A stretch of DNA of 64,000 nt, from positions 1 to 64,000 of the forward strand of contig CAIMUF010000032.1 in NCBI GenBank assembly GCA_903844635.1, read 5' to 3'. Below the pieces are notes generated by a model. The model ran no database searches. It had not been told where the DNA came from and saw nothing but the letters and a program-made list of their open reading frames with translations. The stretch comes from an uncultured Sulfuricurvum sp. GTDB lineage: Bacteria; Campylobacterota; Campylobacteria; Campylobacterales; Sulfurimonadaceae. The first letter of the stretch is position 1. Every line of letters begins with the position of its first letter. A program made the translations under genes and the position numbers. Shown here piece after piece: positions 12,043-20,419 of this stretch.

Positions 12043-13353
12043 TTACTTAATCCCTCGTAACTGATAGGTTAAATCCCCTGCCCCAAATCCAACGATTAAA
12101 TCTTTATCATATGTTTTGAGAACCTCATCACCAATGACAACTTGGATAGTATCGCCTTCACGGTGGAGCTTATCAGCAAGAATCAGGTTATAACGTCCAA
12201 ATTCTCCTGCAAAATCAATCTCACGATGTTCTTCGCTAGCTGCCCATACAGGGAGGATAACCAATTCATCCACTCCCTCAAAACACTCGACAAATGCTTG
12301 AAGATTATCAATCGTTCGAGAATATTTATGAGGCTGCCAAATCGCAATAACCTTCTCAAATCCTTTGAGTTCAGCATAAATTTTAAGCGATTGCATCGTA
12401 GCTTTGATCTCAGTCGGGTGGTGAGCATAATCATCCACGATAACACGATCAGAGCCTTTAAAAATTACGTCAAAACGCTTTTTAATCCCACGGAAATTGA
12501 GCAAATGAACACGAATCGAAGCAATACTCATGCTCTGAGCCGCTGCCATAATCGCTAATGCAGCATCCATCGCAATATGCTCTCCAAATCCCCACACTTC
12601 AAACTCGCCAAATCCTTTGAGATGAAAACGGGTGTACGGTTCATCATCGATGAGGGTATACGTGATATTCGTAATGTCGGTGCTTGGATAAAGGCGCAAG
12701 GCATCGCATGTCAACGTTGACATAAACGGATCTTCCGCATTGATAACCCGTACGCTTCCCATCTCGATAAAACGCTGATAGGCATGATGAAATTCATCGA
12801 TGTTGTAGTTGTAGTACTCCATGTGCTCAGGCTCGGCATTAGTAACAATCGAACAGTATGGATTTGAATTTAAGAAACTTCCATCACTTTCATCCGCTTC
12901 AAAAAGCATGACATCGGTACTTCCGTCGAAACGGACATTCGAGCCAAAGCCTTTGGATTCCGCACCAATAATGGCACTTCCGTCCATAATCGCCGCTAAA
13001 ATGGCGGTTGTCGTACTTTTACCGTGAGCTCCGCATACCGCGTAAACTTTTTTCTCATTCAAAATCCGCAATAGCGCATCACGACGGTGCAATACTTCGA
13101 TACCGCGACGTTTTGCCTCAACCACTTCTGAATTTGTCGGTTTGATAATGGCTGAATGAATAACCAATTCACAATCTTCAGGAATATTGTGTGCATCATG
13201 ACCGATAAATACCGTAATCCCTCGCTTACGCAACAGCTCCGTTATATGCGTATCTTTCATATCCGATCCACTGACTTCATGTCCGCTAAAACGCATGTAT
13301 TTGGCTAATCCCGAAATACCAATCCCGCCGATACCGATAAAATGGATTTTCAT
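12043..13353 (-). CDS. murC: UDP-N-acetylmuramate--L-alanine ligase
   Basis: Adds the first amino acid, L-alanine, to UDP-MurNAc in peptidoglycan synthesis, using ATP. The protein has 436 residues. Visible motifs are the N-terminal Rossmann loop HFIGIGGIGISGLA, the Mur ligase P-loop CGAHGKSTTTAILA (about 107-120), EADESDGSF, NAEPEHMEYY and the late DDYAHHPTEI (about 312-321). All are standard for MurC. The ATG overlaps the stop of the upstream gene by 4 bp. The setting within an aminotransferase-unknown-murC-unknown-mutS2 operon is typical of the phylum. Confidence 0.97.
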   Translation of the reverse strand: MKIHFIGIGGIGISGLAKYMRFSGHEVSGSDMKDTHITELLRKRGITVFIGHDAHNIPEDCELVIHSAIIKPTNSEVVEAKRRGIEVLHRRDALLRILNEKKVYAVCGAHGKSTTTAILAAIMDGSAIIGAESKGFGSNVRFDGSTDVMLFEADESDGSFLNSNPYCSIVTNAEPEHMEYYNYNIDEFHHAYQRFIEMGSVRVINAEDPFMSTLTCDALRLYPSTDITNITYTLIDDEPYTRFHLKGFGEFEVWGFGEHIAMDAALAIMAAAQSMSIASIRVHLLNFRGIKKRFDVIFKGSDRVIVDDYAHHPTEIKATMQSLKIYAELKGFEKVIAIWQPHKYSRTIDNLQAFVECFEGVDELVILPVWAASEEHREIDFAGEFGRYNLILADKLHREGDTIQVVIGDEVLKTYDKDLIVGFGAGDLTYQLRGIK

Positions 13354-13811
13354 GCTATTTCCCTTGTGAAAAAACTGATATAAAACTTCCCGCCTTCTTG
13401 CACTGCATTCATATCCACGTACTCTTCGATAAAATCATCAAACGGAATCTTCCCATCACATGCACTTCTGTGAATTTTCATCGCCTCATTAAAACTTTCA
13501 TCTTCACTCAATCCGCCGATAACCTCAAATAAAGCACTTGCATCCGTAGCCGAACCCGCACTGTAATGCTCAACGGCATACTCATACAAAGCACGTAGTG
13601 TTGCGAAATCTTGGACTTCATTCATATCAAGACGTTCGAGATTTTCTAAAGCATTTGTCAATCTCTCTAAGGCTAAATCCAAAATGTTTGCATAATATGC
13701 CATTAACGTATCATCATCAAACATCTCATGCGCCTGCGCTTCAAGAACATACAAGGATGCGATATCCCCTTCACTTTGGGCTTGATGTATTTTTTCTTTG
13801 AGTTCGTTCAT
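13350..13811 (-). CDS. Conserved hypothetical acidic protein
   Basis: A 153-residue, strongly acidic, probably all-helical cytoplasmic protein without signal peptide, cysteine pair or known motif. It has the look of a small helical scaffold (DDDTLMAYYANILDLALERL). Overlaps of 4 bp at both ends with the aminotransferase gene and murC show tight translational coupling. I know of no function. Its place upstream of murC hints at a link to cell wall synthesis but does not prove one. Confidence 0.7.
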   Translation of the reverse strand: MNELKEKIHQAQSEGDIASLYVLEAQAHEMFDDDTLMAYYANILDLALERLTNALENLERLDMNEVQDFATLRALYEYAVEHYSAGSATDASALFEVIGGLSEDESFNEAMKIHRSACDGKIPFDDFIEEYVDMNAVQEGGKFYISFFTREIA

Positions 13812-14944
13812 GACAGTGCCTCCTTTAGGCGATTAAGTGCTTCTATGATTTTGATGGTTTCTTCGACCAGCGCAATGCGAATATAGCCGATTCCGGGATT
13901 TTCACCCGCCTTATCTTCACGAGCCAAAAATTCTCCAGGAAGAACTTTAACGTTGTAGTCACGGTAGAGACGCTGTGTAAATTCCAATGCGTTATCGACT
14001 TTGAGCCAAACATAAAATGTTGCATCCGACGTCTCAATCCCTAAAATTTCCTGTGCAGCTTTAAAATTTTGTGCATAGACATCACGTGCCACTTGCACGT
14101 GTTCATCATCCGACCATGCCATTGCTGCTGCCGCTTGAAGAGGGAGTGGGGATGCACAACCGACATACGTGCGATATTGAGCATATCCTTTTAAGATATT
14201 TGCATCTCCTGCGATAAATCCGCTTCGTAATCCCGGAGCAGAAGAGCGTTTGGAAATCGAGTTAATAACGAGAACATTTTTAAATGACGTATTTCCGACA
14301 TGAGTTGATGCTTCGAGGAGCGATGGGACTTTTTGTGCCGTATAAATTTCGCTATAACACTCATCGTTAATAAGAAGAAAATCGTGCTTTAATGCAAGTT
14401 TCACCCACTCGCCTAATTCTTCAATCGATAATACAGAAGCCGTAGGATTATTAGGAAAATTCAAAATAACCAAATCACAAACGGCAAGATCATCTTCATT
14501 GACCACAGGTTTAAAGCCGTTTTCTTCTGTCAAATTGAGATGAATCACTTTAGCGCGTGATGCAATCGCCGAACCCTCATAAATCTGATAAAACGGGTTG
14601 GTATATGCCATCACGGGCTCTTTTTTATCAAACAAATAATACTGTGGAAAATTAAAAAGCACTTCTCTAGTTCCAAATGAGCTGATGAGTTCATTTGTTT
14701 TCAACTCCACGCCAAAACGACTCTTTACAAATGCTCTCATAGAGTCATTCAGATAGGCTTCACCCGCTGTTTTCGGATAACGGCGTAACTCTTCAGAGTG
14801 CATGGCTAGTGATTTTTGGATAAACGCAGGAGTATCAAATTGCGGTTCACCAATGGTAAGTGCAATAGGTGAATAGGCTGGATTTGGGATAATCCCGTCC
14901 AGCAAAGTGGTTAGTTTTTCAAAAGGGTACGGTTCAAAGTGCAA
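13808..14944 (-). CDS. Class I/II aminotransferase, DapC-like succinyl-DAP aminotransferase
   Basis: A 378-residue fold-type I PLP enzyme. The PLP lysine is in NSISKRSSAPGLRSGFIAG (about residues 230-250); NFPNNPTAS and DECYSEIY are the usual cofactor-binding motifs. Campylobacterota use such an enzyme to make N-succinyl-LL-2,6-diaminoheptanedioate for lysine and peptidoglycan, which suits the murC operon. The start appears to be TTG 14944, because the protein should begin HFEPYPFEKL and the first internal ATG is at codon 48. A TATAAT box lies about 35 bp upstream. The exact substrate cannot be told from sequence alone. Confidence 0.82.
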   Translation of the reverse strand: MHFEPYPFEKLTTLLDGIIPNPAYSPIALTIGEPQFDTPAFIQKSLAMHSEELRRYPKTAGEAYLNDSMRAFVKSRFGVELKTNELISSFGTREVLFNFPQYYLFDKKEPVMAYTNPFYQIYEGSAIASRAKVIHLNLTEENGFKPVVNEDDLAVCDLVILNFPNNPTASVLSIEELGEWVKLALKHDFLLINDECYSEIYTAQKVPSLLEASTHVGNTSFKNVLVINSISKRSSAPGLRSGFIAGDANILKGYAQYRTYVGCASPLPLQAAAAMAWSDDEHVQVARDVYAQNFKAAQEILGIETSDATFYVWLKVDNALEFTQRLYRDYNVKVLPGEFLAREDKAGENPGIGYIRIALVEETIKIIEALNRLKEALS

Positions 14945-14991
14945 AGGACGGTCTTTGTAGTAAAATATAGTGCTATTATTATAGCGTTTTT

Positions 14992-15765
14992 TTACTTATC
15001 CTCTTTCCCGCTGCTGATGGATTCAAATCGTTTTAAATTATAGGCATCAATAATCATATAGCGCGGTTGAGTCATATTGTTAAGACCTGCTTTTGCATTA
15101 TGGTTATCAATCGAAAAAGCCATTTCATACCCCGCTTCTTTTGCCCTTACCAGAAGATCCTCATCATAAATCCCAAAAGGCCATGCCAAATACTTGATAG
15201 GATGACCCATTTTTTTCTCTAAAGTTGCTTTAGATTTATAAAGCTGTGCATGAACTGATTTCTCATATTCCTCTTTAGATAGGCTCTTCTTCTCTCGTTT
15301 AAAATTCGGATGCCAATAGGTATGAGATTCCACATGAAATAATTTTGTCGCTTCCAGCTCACGTAATTGGTCCCACGTCATGGCGTACTTGGCATTCGAA
15401 ATGGCACTTGGATAGATAAAAAGGGTTACAGGGACTTTGTATTTCTTAATAATCGGTGCCATATCGCTGTAAACACTTTTATGACCATCATCCGCCGTAA
15501 TAACAATGGACTTGGCCGGAATCGATTTAATTTCCCCTTTAATGTATTTAGCCGCTGTATCGAGAGAGATAACTGTATAGCCATTGCTCATAAGCCACGC
15601 AAGTTGTTCTCCAAATGCTTTGGTCTTAATCGTCATAGAATCTTTAACCTCTTCCCCGCACCGGTGATAACATAAAACAGGAATACTCTTATCCGCTGCA
15701 AATGCAGTAGTAAAAAACAATGCCCATAAAAAGGCTACTCGAATAATTGAAGTAGGGAATGTCAT
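14992..15765 (-). CDS. Exported polysaccharide deacetylase (NodB fold)
   Basis: A 257-residue protein with a signal peptide (about 1-23, cut after AFA). The NodB domain shows IVITADDGHKSVYSD, the TFDDG-like motif with both aspartates, and ESHTYWHPNF with the H-x3-H zinc ligands at about residues 135-140. The late WPFGIYDEDLL motif is also kept. The family removes acetyl groups from N-acetylglucosamine polymers in the periplasm or at the surface. The gene is monocistronic as far as can be seen, 47 bp upstream of the aminotransferase start on the same strand. Confidence 0.85.
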   Translation of the reverse strand: MTFPTSIIRVAFLWALFFTTAFAADKSIPVLCYHRCGEEVKDSMTIKTKAFGEQLAWLMSNGYTVISLDTAAKYIKGEIKSIPAKSIVITADDGHKSVYSDMAPIIKKYKVPVTLFIYPSAISNAKYAMTWDQLRELEATKLFHVESHTYWHPNFKREKKSLSKEEYEKSVHAQLYKSKATLEKKMGHPIKYLAWPFGIYDEDLLVRAKEAGYEMAFSIDNHNAKAGLNNMTQPRYMIIDAYNLKRFESISSGKEDK

Positions 15766-15877
15766 TAAATCATCTCATTTTGTATAGAATATAAATGTGA
15801 TTATATCCGAAATAAAATTCCATAAACGCCCATAATTAGGGCCTTTAAAAAAACTTTGTATATTTTTATCAAAATGC

Positions 15878-15908
15878 TTGACAAAGGTGGGGGTGAAAGT
15901 GGTATACT
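15878..15908 (+). promoter_or_regulatory. Sigma-70 type promoter of the alanine-rich lipoprotein gene
   Basis: TTGACA at 15878-15883 and TATACT at 15903-15908, 19 bases apart, which is wider than the ideal 17. The ATG of the lipoprotein follows 27 bp later behind AAGGAG. Confidence 0.6.
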
Positions 15909-15935
15909 TCCGCCATATTTCTTAAGGAGTCTTAC

Positions 15936-16163
15936 ATGATGAAAATCGTTTCTGCTATGCTTTTAGCTGCTATGTTTATCGGATGCAGCCAATCTGCAAA
16001 AACTGAAGCTGCACCTGCTGCAACTGAAGAAGTAGCACCTGCTGCTGAAGCTATGCCTGCTGCTGATGCTGCTGCTGTTGAAGCACCTGCTGCTGACGCT
16101 GCTGCTGTTGACGCTGCTGCGCCTGCTGCTGAAGCTGCACCTGCTGCTACACCTGCTAAATAA
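15936..16163 (+). CDS. Small alanine-rich lipoprotein
   Basis: A 75-residue protein. Residues 1-16 are a lipoprotein signal ending FIGC, so Cys17 should be lipidated. Everything after it is a low-complexity chain of Ala, Pro, Glu and Asp built on the unit APAADAAAVE. It should be an extended, negatively charged tether at the inner or outer membrane. No domain is present and I do not recognise a function. AAGGAG precedes the ATG, and the gene has its own promoter (15878-15908) and a hairpin terminator (16187-16206), so it is probably a strongly expressed single gene. Confidence 0.75.
   Translation: MMKIVSAMLLAAMFIGCSQSAKTEAAPAATEEVAPAAEAMPAADAAAVEAPAADAAAVDAAAPAAEAAPAATPAK
15990..16157 (+). 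repeat. GCTGCT-rich low-complexity tract inside the lipoprotein gene
   Basis: Repeated GCTGCTGCT and GCACCTGCTGCT units fill most of the gene. Changes by slippage would add or remove Ala/Pro codons in frame, so the length of the tether could vary between strains. Confidence 0.7.
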
Positions 16164-16186
16164 GTTTAACGTAAGTTATAACTTAG

Positions 16187-16206
16187 CTTCGTGCTTCGGC
16201 GCGAAA
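16187..16206 (+). terminator. Hairpin with UUCG tetraloop after the lipoprotein gene
   Basis: Seven paired bases (TTCGTGC / GCGCGAA, one G-U pair) close a TTCG loop, followed by a T/C-rich stretch. Just upstream is a perfect 14 bp palindrome, TAAGTTATAACTTA at 16172-16185. Confidence 0.6.
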
Positions 16207-16283
16207 TGCATTTCTTTTCCTCTTTAACATCAAATCAAACTAAAATTTACTAAAATGTCCTAAAATAATTTAGGAGATCGCAT

Positions 16284-16730
16284 ATGAAATTTATTCTTCC
16301 CGTGGTATGTTCCATTCTATTAATTGGTTGCGGTAATTCAACCAAAGATTCTACACCTGATACACAACAAGTGTCTCAAACTGCCGAAGCCCCTGCTGTA
16401 ATATCTGAAAAAAACACTACTACACCTACTCCAGCAAGTGAAATAAAGCCAACACTAGAAACGCTTGCAGTTTCAACACCTTCAGAAGTAGATGGCGGAG
16501 CCCTCTTCTCTCAAAAATGTGCTGCGTGTCATGGAAATAAAGCTGAAAAGTCAGCACTAGGAAAGTCACAAATCATTGCACATTTTACAGAGCAACAAAT
16601 TAAAGATGCACTCCAAGGCTATCAAGCTGGTTCATATGGAAAAGAGATGAAAGGCTTAATGCAAGGTCAAGTAAAATTGCTTAGCCCTGAGCAGATCAAT
16701 GCTTTGGCAAAACATATTCCGACATTATAA
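16284..16730 (+). CDS. c-type cytochrome lipoprotein
   Basis: A 148-residue protein. The signal ends in a lipobox (ILLIGC, Cys16). A linker rich in Thr, Pro and Glu spans about 20-70. The C-terminal 75 residues form a class I cytochrome c domain with the haem site CAACHG (about 82-87) and MKGLMQGQ, which offers the distal methionine. It should be a membrane-anchored periplasmic electron carrier. The partner is not visible in the window. It has its own ribosome binding site (TAGGAG) and stands alone. Confidence 0.88.
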   Translation: MKFILPVVCSILLIGCGNSTKDSTPDTQQVSQTAEAPAVISEKNTTTPTPASEIKPTLETLAVSTPSEVDGGALFSQKCAACHGNKAEKSALGKSQIIAHFTEQQIKDALQGYQAGSYGKEMKGLMQGQVKLLSPEQINALAKHIPTL

Positions 16731-16783
16731 CGAGAAATAATTGCTGGGAGTTTCCTAAAAAACTTGATTCATTTACTCGAAAT

Positions 16784-17461
16784 TCATCTTTCACTTTTAG
16801 GTAATGCAAACTTTTGCGTTACCAACTCTCCTTCATCATTAAAAAATAAATAATAAAGCTTATCTTTTTGTACATTCAAACCAGCCAAATAACGTAATGC
16901 TAAATTTGCTTGTAATGATGCAATATGCATCACAATCGGAGCAGTAATACCAGCAGGTGTCTTCTGTGTGATTTTAAACAGCTCTGTAAATGATGCTTCC
17001 TCAAAAAAACATACTTGTCCATTAAATGCTTCAACGGATCCATATACCCAGGGTACTCTTTTAGCTATCGCATAGGTATTAATCGCTCCTCGAGAAGGCA
17101 GATTATCCGTTCCATCAATAATCAAATCTACCTCAATATTTTTTTTTGTAAATTCATCAAAATTACAAATATGAGCAGTAGCTTTGACATACGGACAGCG
17201 TGATTCAATCAATTGAGCGCATACTTCTGCTTTAAATTTACCTTCATCACCACTCTTAAAAGCAATTTGACGATGAATATTGTGCAAACTTACCGTATCA
17301 AAATCAATCATATGGATTTCACCAATACCCGATGCCCCCAAGGCAAAGGCAAGTGATGAACCAAGCCCACCGCTTCCGATGATAGCAATTCGCTTGGATT
17401 GAAGGGAGAGTTGTGTTTCCTCACCCCATAGCTGTACTTGTCGATGAAAATAATGCATCAT
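16784..17461 (-). CDS. ThiF/MoeB/HesA-like E1 adenylyltransferase domain protein
   Basis: A protein of about 225 residues with the E1-type nucleotide-binding motif IIGSGGLGSSLAFALGASG, then DFDTVSLHNIHRQ, where Asp, Asn and Arg bind ATP, and IIDGTDNLPSRGAINTYA. Members adenylate the C-terminal Gly-Gly of sulfur-carrier proteins such as ThiS or MoaD. The two CxxC zinc pairs found in MoeB and ThiF are not here, and no obvious catalytic cysteine is visible, so the substrate is open. No ThiS/MoaD-like gene is next to it. I prefer an ATG at 17461 or 17458 to the GTG at 17470, since GGGAAG directly abuts the GTG. It is the last gene of the metY-metX operon. Confidence 0.75.
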   Translation of the reverse strand: MMHYFHRQVQLWGEETQLSLQSKRIAIIGSGGLGSSLAFALGASGIGEIHMIDFDTVSLHNIHRQIAFKSGDEGKFKAEVCAQLIESRCPYVKATAHICNFDEFTKKNIEVDLIIDGTDNLPSRGAINTYAIAKRVPWVYGSVEAFNGQVCFFEEASFTELFKITQKTPAGITAPIVMHIASLQANLALRYLAGLNVQKDKLYYLFFNDEGELVTQKFALPKSER

Positions 17462-17491
17462 AATAATCACTTCCCTTTTATATAAATTAAT

Positions 17492-19432
17492 CTAACCAAT
17501 AGGTAATTGAATAATAAATTTTGCCCCTAGACGTGTATTTTCTACTCCTATAGACCCGCCAAAGCTCTCTTCAATAATATAACGACACATGTGCAATCCC
17601 AATCCTGTCCCTTGATTGGCTGGCTTTGTGGTAAAATAAATAGTAAAAATTTTGTCCATAATCGATTCATCAATCCCTCCAGCATTGTCCTCAATCCAGA
17701 GTTCTAAAAATCCTTCTACATCAAAAATAGTAATATTGATTTCTCCGAATTTTATTTGCCGCTCCAATATCGCATCGTGAGCATTTTTAATAAGATTCAT
17801 AAATACTTGAATCATTTCATTTTTGGCTAATATGGCTTTAGTCGTCGTTTTTCTCTCAATGTGTCCTGTGATTTTTGCATCATTTAATAATACCGCACTA
17901 AGACGAAGTGCAATCTCTGCCACTTCAACTATATCCTCCGCCTCTTTGTGCTTGTCCATTTTATAATAATTGCGAAAATCATCAATAGTCTTTGACATAT
18001 ACTGTAAATGCTCTTGAAATTGCTCATGTGATGTTTCATATAAACTATCATCACATTCTCCCATATGACGCTTAAAATAAAGATTTTGATTAATAAGAGA
18101 TAATGTATTGAGTGGTTGTCGCCACTGGTGTGCAATTTGCTCGATCATCTCTCCAAGAGCAGCTAAACGTGATTGCTGAACAAAAAGTTCATCTTTTTTC
18201 CGAACTGCCGCCAATGATTCCGCTACTTTATCACTCAATGTTTCATTTAGGTTGCTAAGTTTATCAATATACTCAGACTGAAGCCAATAAACACGATCTG
18301 CTAATGCCCAGGAAAGAAAAATCATCTCGAACGCTGCACCAATTTGCTGAACATGATTAACACCATAAAAATAAGGAATTAACTCAAATTTATTAAACGT
18401 AAAAATCATGGTTCCAACTAGGAAAAAACTCCATCCTGAAAGGTAAAAACGAGCTACCCGATGAGCATGTTTTATCATCATAATACCGGCAGTTAATAAT
18501 AAAAAGGTCGAAAAAATAACCATACTGGCACTAACAAGTATAGTTTGTGAATAAGGCAAAATAGCGGAAATCATTGAAACGCCAAAACTTAAAAACATCA
18601 TTGATTTCAAAACAGTATCGAGCTTCGGAGAAGTCCCTTTTGTTTGTAAAAATCCTCGTCCAAAATACAATGCACTAAACGATGAAAAAGCAATCCAAAA
18701 GCCTGGACCATGATCTATCATCCATCTGCATTTTCCCCATATATAAGTACGTCCTGTACCGTCAAATGACATTTGCCAAAAAATAAAGGTGATTAAAAAA
18801 AGTAAATAACGAAGATAATTTGGGTCTCTGGTGTAAAAATAAATAACAATATTGTATAAAAAGATAACGATAAAAATTCCATAAAAAATTCCTATGGCCA
18901 GAGAGCTGTATTCAATTTCTTCAAATAGTCCTTCAGAAGAATGCAATGTTAGAGGAACCTGCATTGAGCCTTGTGTTTGAACCCGCATCATTAATGTTGC
19001 TTCAGGATACTCTTCCAGTCTGATTTGTGTAACATAATTATGCAAGGGAACTTTATTTTGGGAAGAGAGTAAAGAAGACCCCATTCTTTCAGTCAGAATA
19101 ATTTCACCCGTCTTTGAAAGTAGATAAAGATCAATTTTTTCTAACAATGGGTATTCTATTGATAGCCACCATTCTTTATGTGCAGCATGAGCATCACGCG
19201 TTATCTCTACCTTGAACCAATACGCAGAATGCGTAAAGCCAAAATTGATGCTTTCTTGTTGGTTTGGAACAAAGGATTGATGTAAAACATCCGAAAGATT
19301 CAAATCCCGACTGGCATCTTCAAAAGATGAGACATACGGGGCAAGATCATACGATGAATCCGAACATAGATGGAGAGTTTTTGCTTCTAAAGCCGTTGCT
19401 AATAGTAAGAAAAACCACCAAATATATTTCAT
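17492..19432 (-). CDS. 7TM-DISM sensor histidine kinase
   Basis: A 646-residue membrane sensor. It has a signal peptide (about 1-17), a periplasmic 7TMR-DISMED2-like beta domain (about 30-160, with FWFKVEI-like HSAYWFKVEI), seven helices (about 180-385), a coiled coil, and then a kinase core. The phospho-accepting His lies in GEMIEQIAHQWRQPLN. The ATPase boxes are NLIKNAHDAI, DNAGGID and GTGLGLHMC. The HQWRQPL type of H-box is common in the phylum. DISM domains are thought to bind carbohydrates or other small ligands. No response regulator gene is in the window, so it is an orphan kinase. It starts 1 bp after the nitrilase-like gene. Confidence 0.88.
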   Translation of the reverse strand: MKYIWWFFLLLATALEAKTLHLCSDSSYDLAPYVSSFEDASRDLNLSDVLHQSFVPNQQESINFGFTHSAYWFKVEITRDAHAAHKEWWLSIEYPLLEKIDLYLLSKTGEIILTERMGSSLLSSQNKVPLHNYVTQIRLEEYPEATLMMRVQTQGSMQVPLTLHSSEGLFEEIEYSSLAIGIFYGIFIVIFLYNIVIYFYTRDPNYLRYLLFLITFIFWQMSFDGTGRTYIWGKCRWMIDHGPGFWIAFSSFSALYFGRGFLQTKGTSPKLDTVLKSMMFLSFGVSMISAILPYSQTILVSASMVIFSTFLLLTAGIMMIKHAHRVARFYLSGWSFFLVGTMIFTFNKFELIPYFYGVNHVQQIGAAFEMIFLSWALADRVYWLQSEYIDKLSNLNETLSDKVAESLAAVRKKDELFVQQSRLAALGEMIEQIAHQWRQPLNTLSLINQNLYFKRHMGECDDSLYETSHEQFQEHLQYMSKTIDDFRNYYKMDKHKEAEDIVEVAEIALRLSAVLLNDAKITGHIERKTTTKAILAKNEMIQVFMNLIKNAHDAILERQIKFGEINITIFDVEGFLELWIEDNAGGIDESIMDKIFTIYFTTKPANQGTGLGLHMCRYIIEESFGGSIGVENTRLGAKFIIQLPIG

Positions 19433-19433
19433 C

Positions 19434-20225
19434 TTATTGTCGTTTTTTGAGTGCCTCTTTAAACCCCCACCCTTTTTTCGAATCGTTGAGAGCTTTACGG
19501 TCTAAATCAACAATAAGAAGCTCTTCGGTATTCCCCAAATCTGCTTCAATATCGCCATCAGGTGAAACAACCATGGAATCTCCATAGAACTTCCATGCAT
19601 GTTTTTCATCACAGTATTCACCAACACGATTTGCACGAAGAATGTAACAGTTATGAGTAAATGCTCTCATTTTAATTAATTCTCGCCAGCGATTATGCGA
19701 TTCAAATGTAGATGCACTTGGGACTAAGACAACATCAACATTTTTAGCGGCAATTGCACTCCATAGAGGATCAAAATGGAGTTCAAATCCACCCATAACT
19801 GCAAACTTAAAACCGTTTAGTCCAAATATCATAGGTGACTTTATCGCTTCAATAGGATTAGCAAAAAAGTTCTCTTCATTCCAATGAGGATAATTAATCA
19901 AAAACTGTTGAGGGTAATAACTCACGCTTCGCCCTGTGATTTTGGCAATCATTTTTGTACACTCATTTTTTTTGACAGTGATAATGGGTGCTATAAAAAC
20001 CATATCGTATTTGAGAGCAAGAGCTTTTAGTGTTTCGATTTGATGGATGCTTTGTTCACGAATCATTGAAATCGGTGTTTGAATCAGCTCTTTAAAAAAG
20101 GGGTTAAGAAGATATTCCCCCAACACCATTAGTTTAACACCCTTATTGTGTGCAGCACGCGTATAGTTGTCTAAGGTAGAACCACCCATACCGATTGAGG
20201 GAAGCTGTAAGATTGCACAACGCAT
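19434..20225 (-). CDS. Nitrilase-fold protein lacking the catalytic cysteine
   Basis: A 263-residue carbon-nitrogen hydrolase homologue. The fold is recognisable from the start (CAILQLPSIGMGGS), the Glu motif VLGEYLLNPFF (about 36-46) and the end (WKFYGDSMVVSPDGDIEADL). The catalytic Lys motif is replaced by YPQQFLINYPHW, and the nucleophile motif C-[YF]-[DE] reads FAVMGGFELHFD, with Gly where Cys should be. Hydrolysis by the normal mechanism is therefore not expected. From memory, similar proteins in related genomes share this change, which would make it an old pseudoenzyme. It sits between xseB (1 bp overlap) and the DISM kinase. Confidence 0.8.
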   Translation of the reverse strand: MRCAILQLPSIGMGGSTLDNYTRAAHNKGVKLMVLGEYLLNPFFKELIQTPISMIREQSIHQIETLKALALKYDMVFIAPIITVKKNECTKMIAKITGRSVSYYPQQFLINYPHWNEENFFANPIEAIKSPMIFGLNGFKFAVMGGFELHFDPLWSAIAAKNVDVVLVPSASTFESHNRWRELIKMRAFTHNCYILRANRVGEYCDEKHAWKFYGDSMVVSPDGDIEADLGNTEELLIVDLDRKALNDSKKGWGFKEALKKRQ

Positions 20226-20419
20226 TATTGATCCTGATTTTTGATAATTTGAATTTGTAATTGCGCTTGTTCTAACATTTTTTCAGCCATTTTAAGTTCA
20301 TTCATACCCTGTTCATAGGCCTTAACACTCTCATCCATAGCCAAAGTTGGGTCCATTAATTTTTCTAAAATAGCTTTTGCATTCGTTATTTTTGTCTCAA
20401 AACTTATTGCTTCATTCAT
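20225..20419 (-). CDS. xseB: Exodeoxyribonuclease VII small subunit
   Basis: A 64-residue helical protein with the family pattern FETKITNAKAILEKLMDPTL followed by DESVKAYEQGMNELKMAEKM. XseB binds XseA to form the nuclease that degrades single-stranded DNA. XseA is not in the window. Start and stop overlap metX (4 bp) and the nitrilase-like gene (1 bp), so it is translationally coupled in the metY-metX operon. Confidence 0.88.
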   Translation of the reverse strand: MNEAISFETKITNAKAILEKLMDPTLAMDESVKAYEQGMNELKMAEKMLEQAQLQIQIIKNQDQ

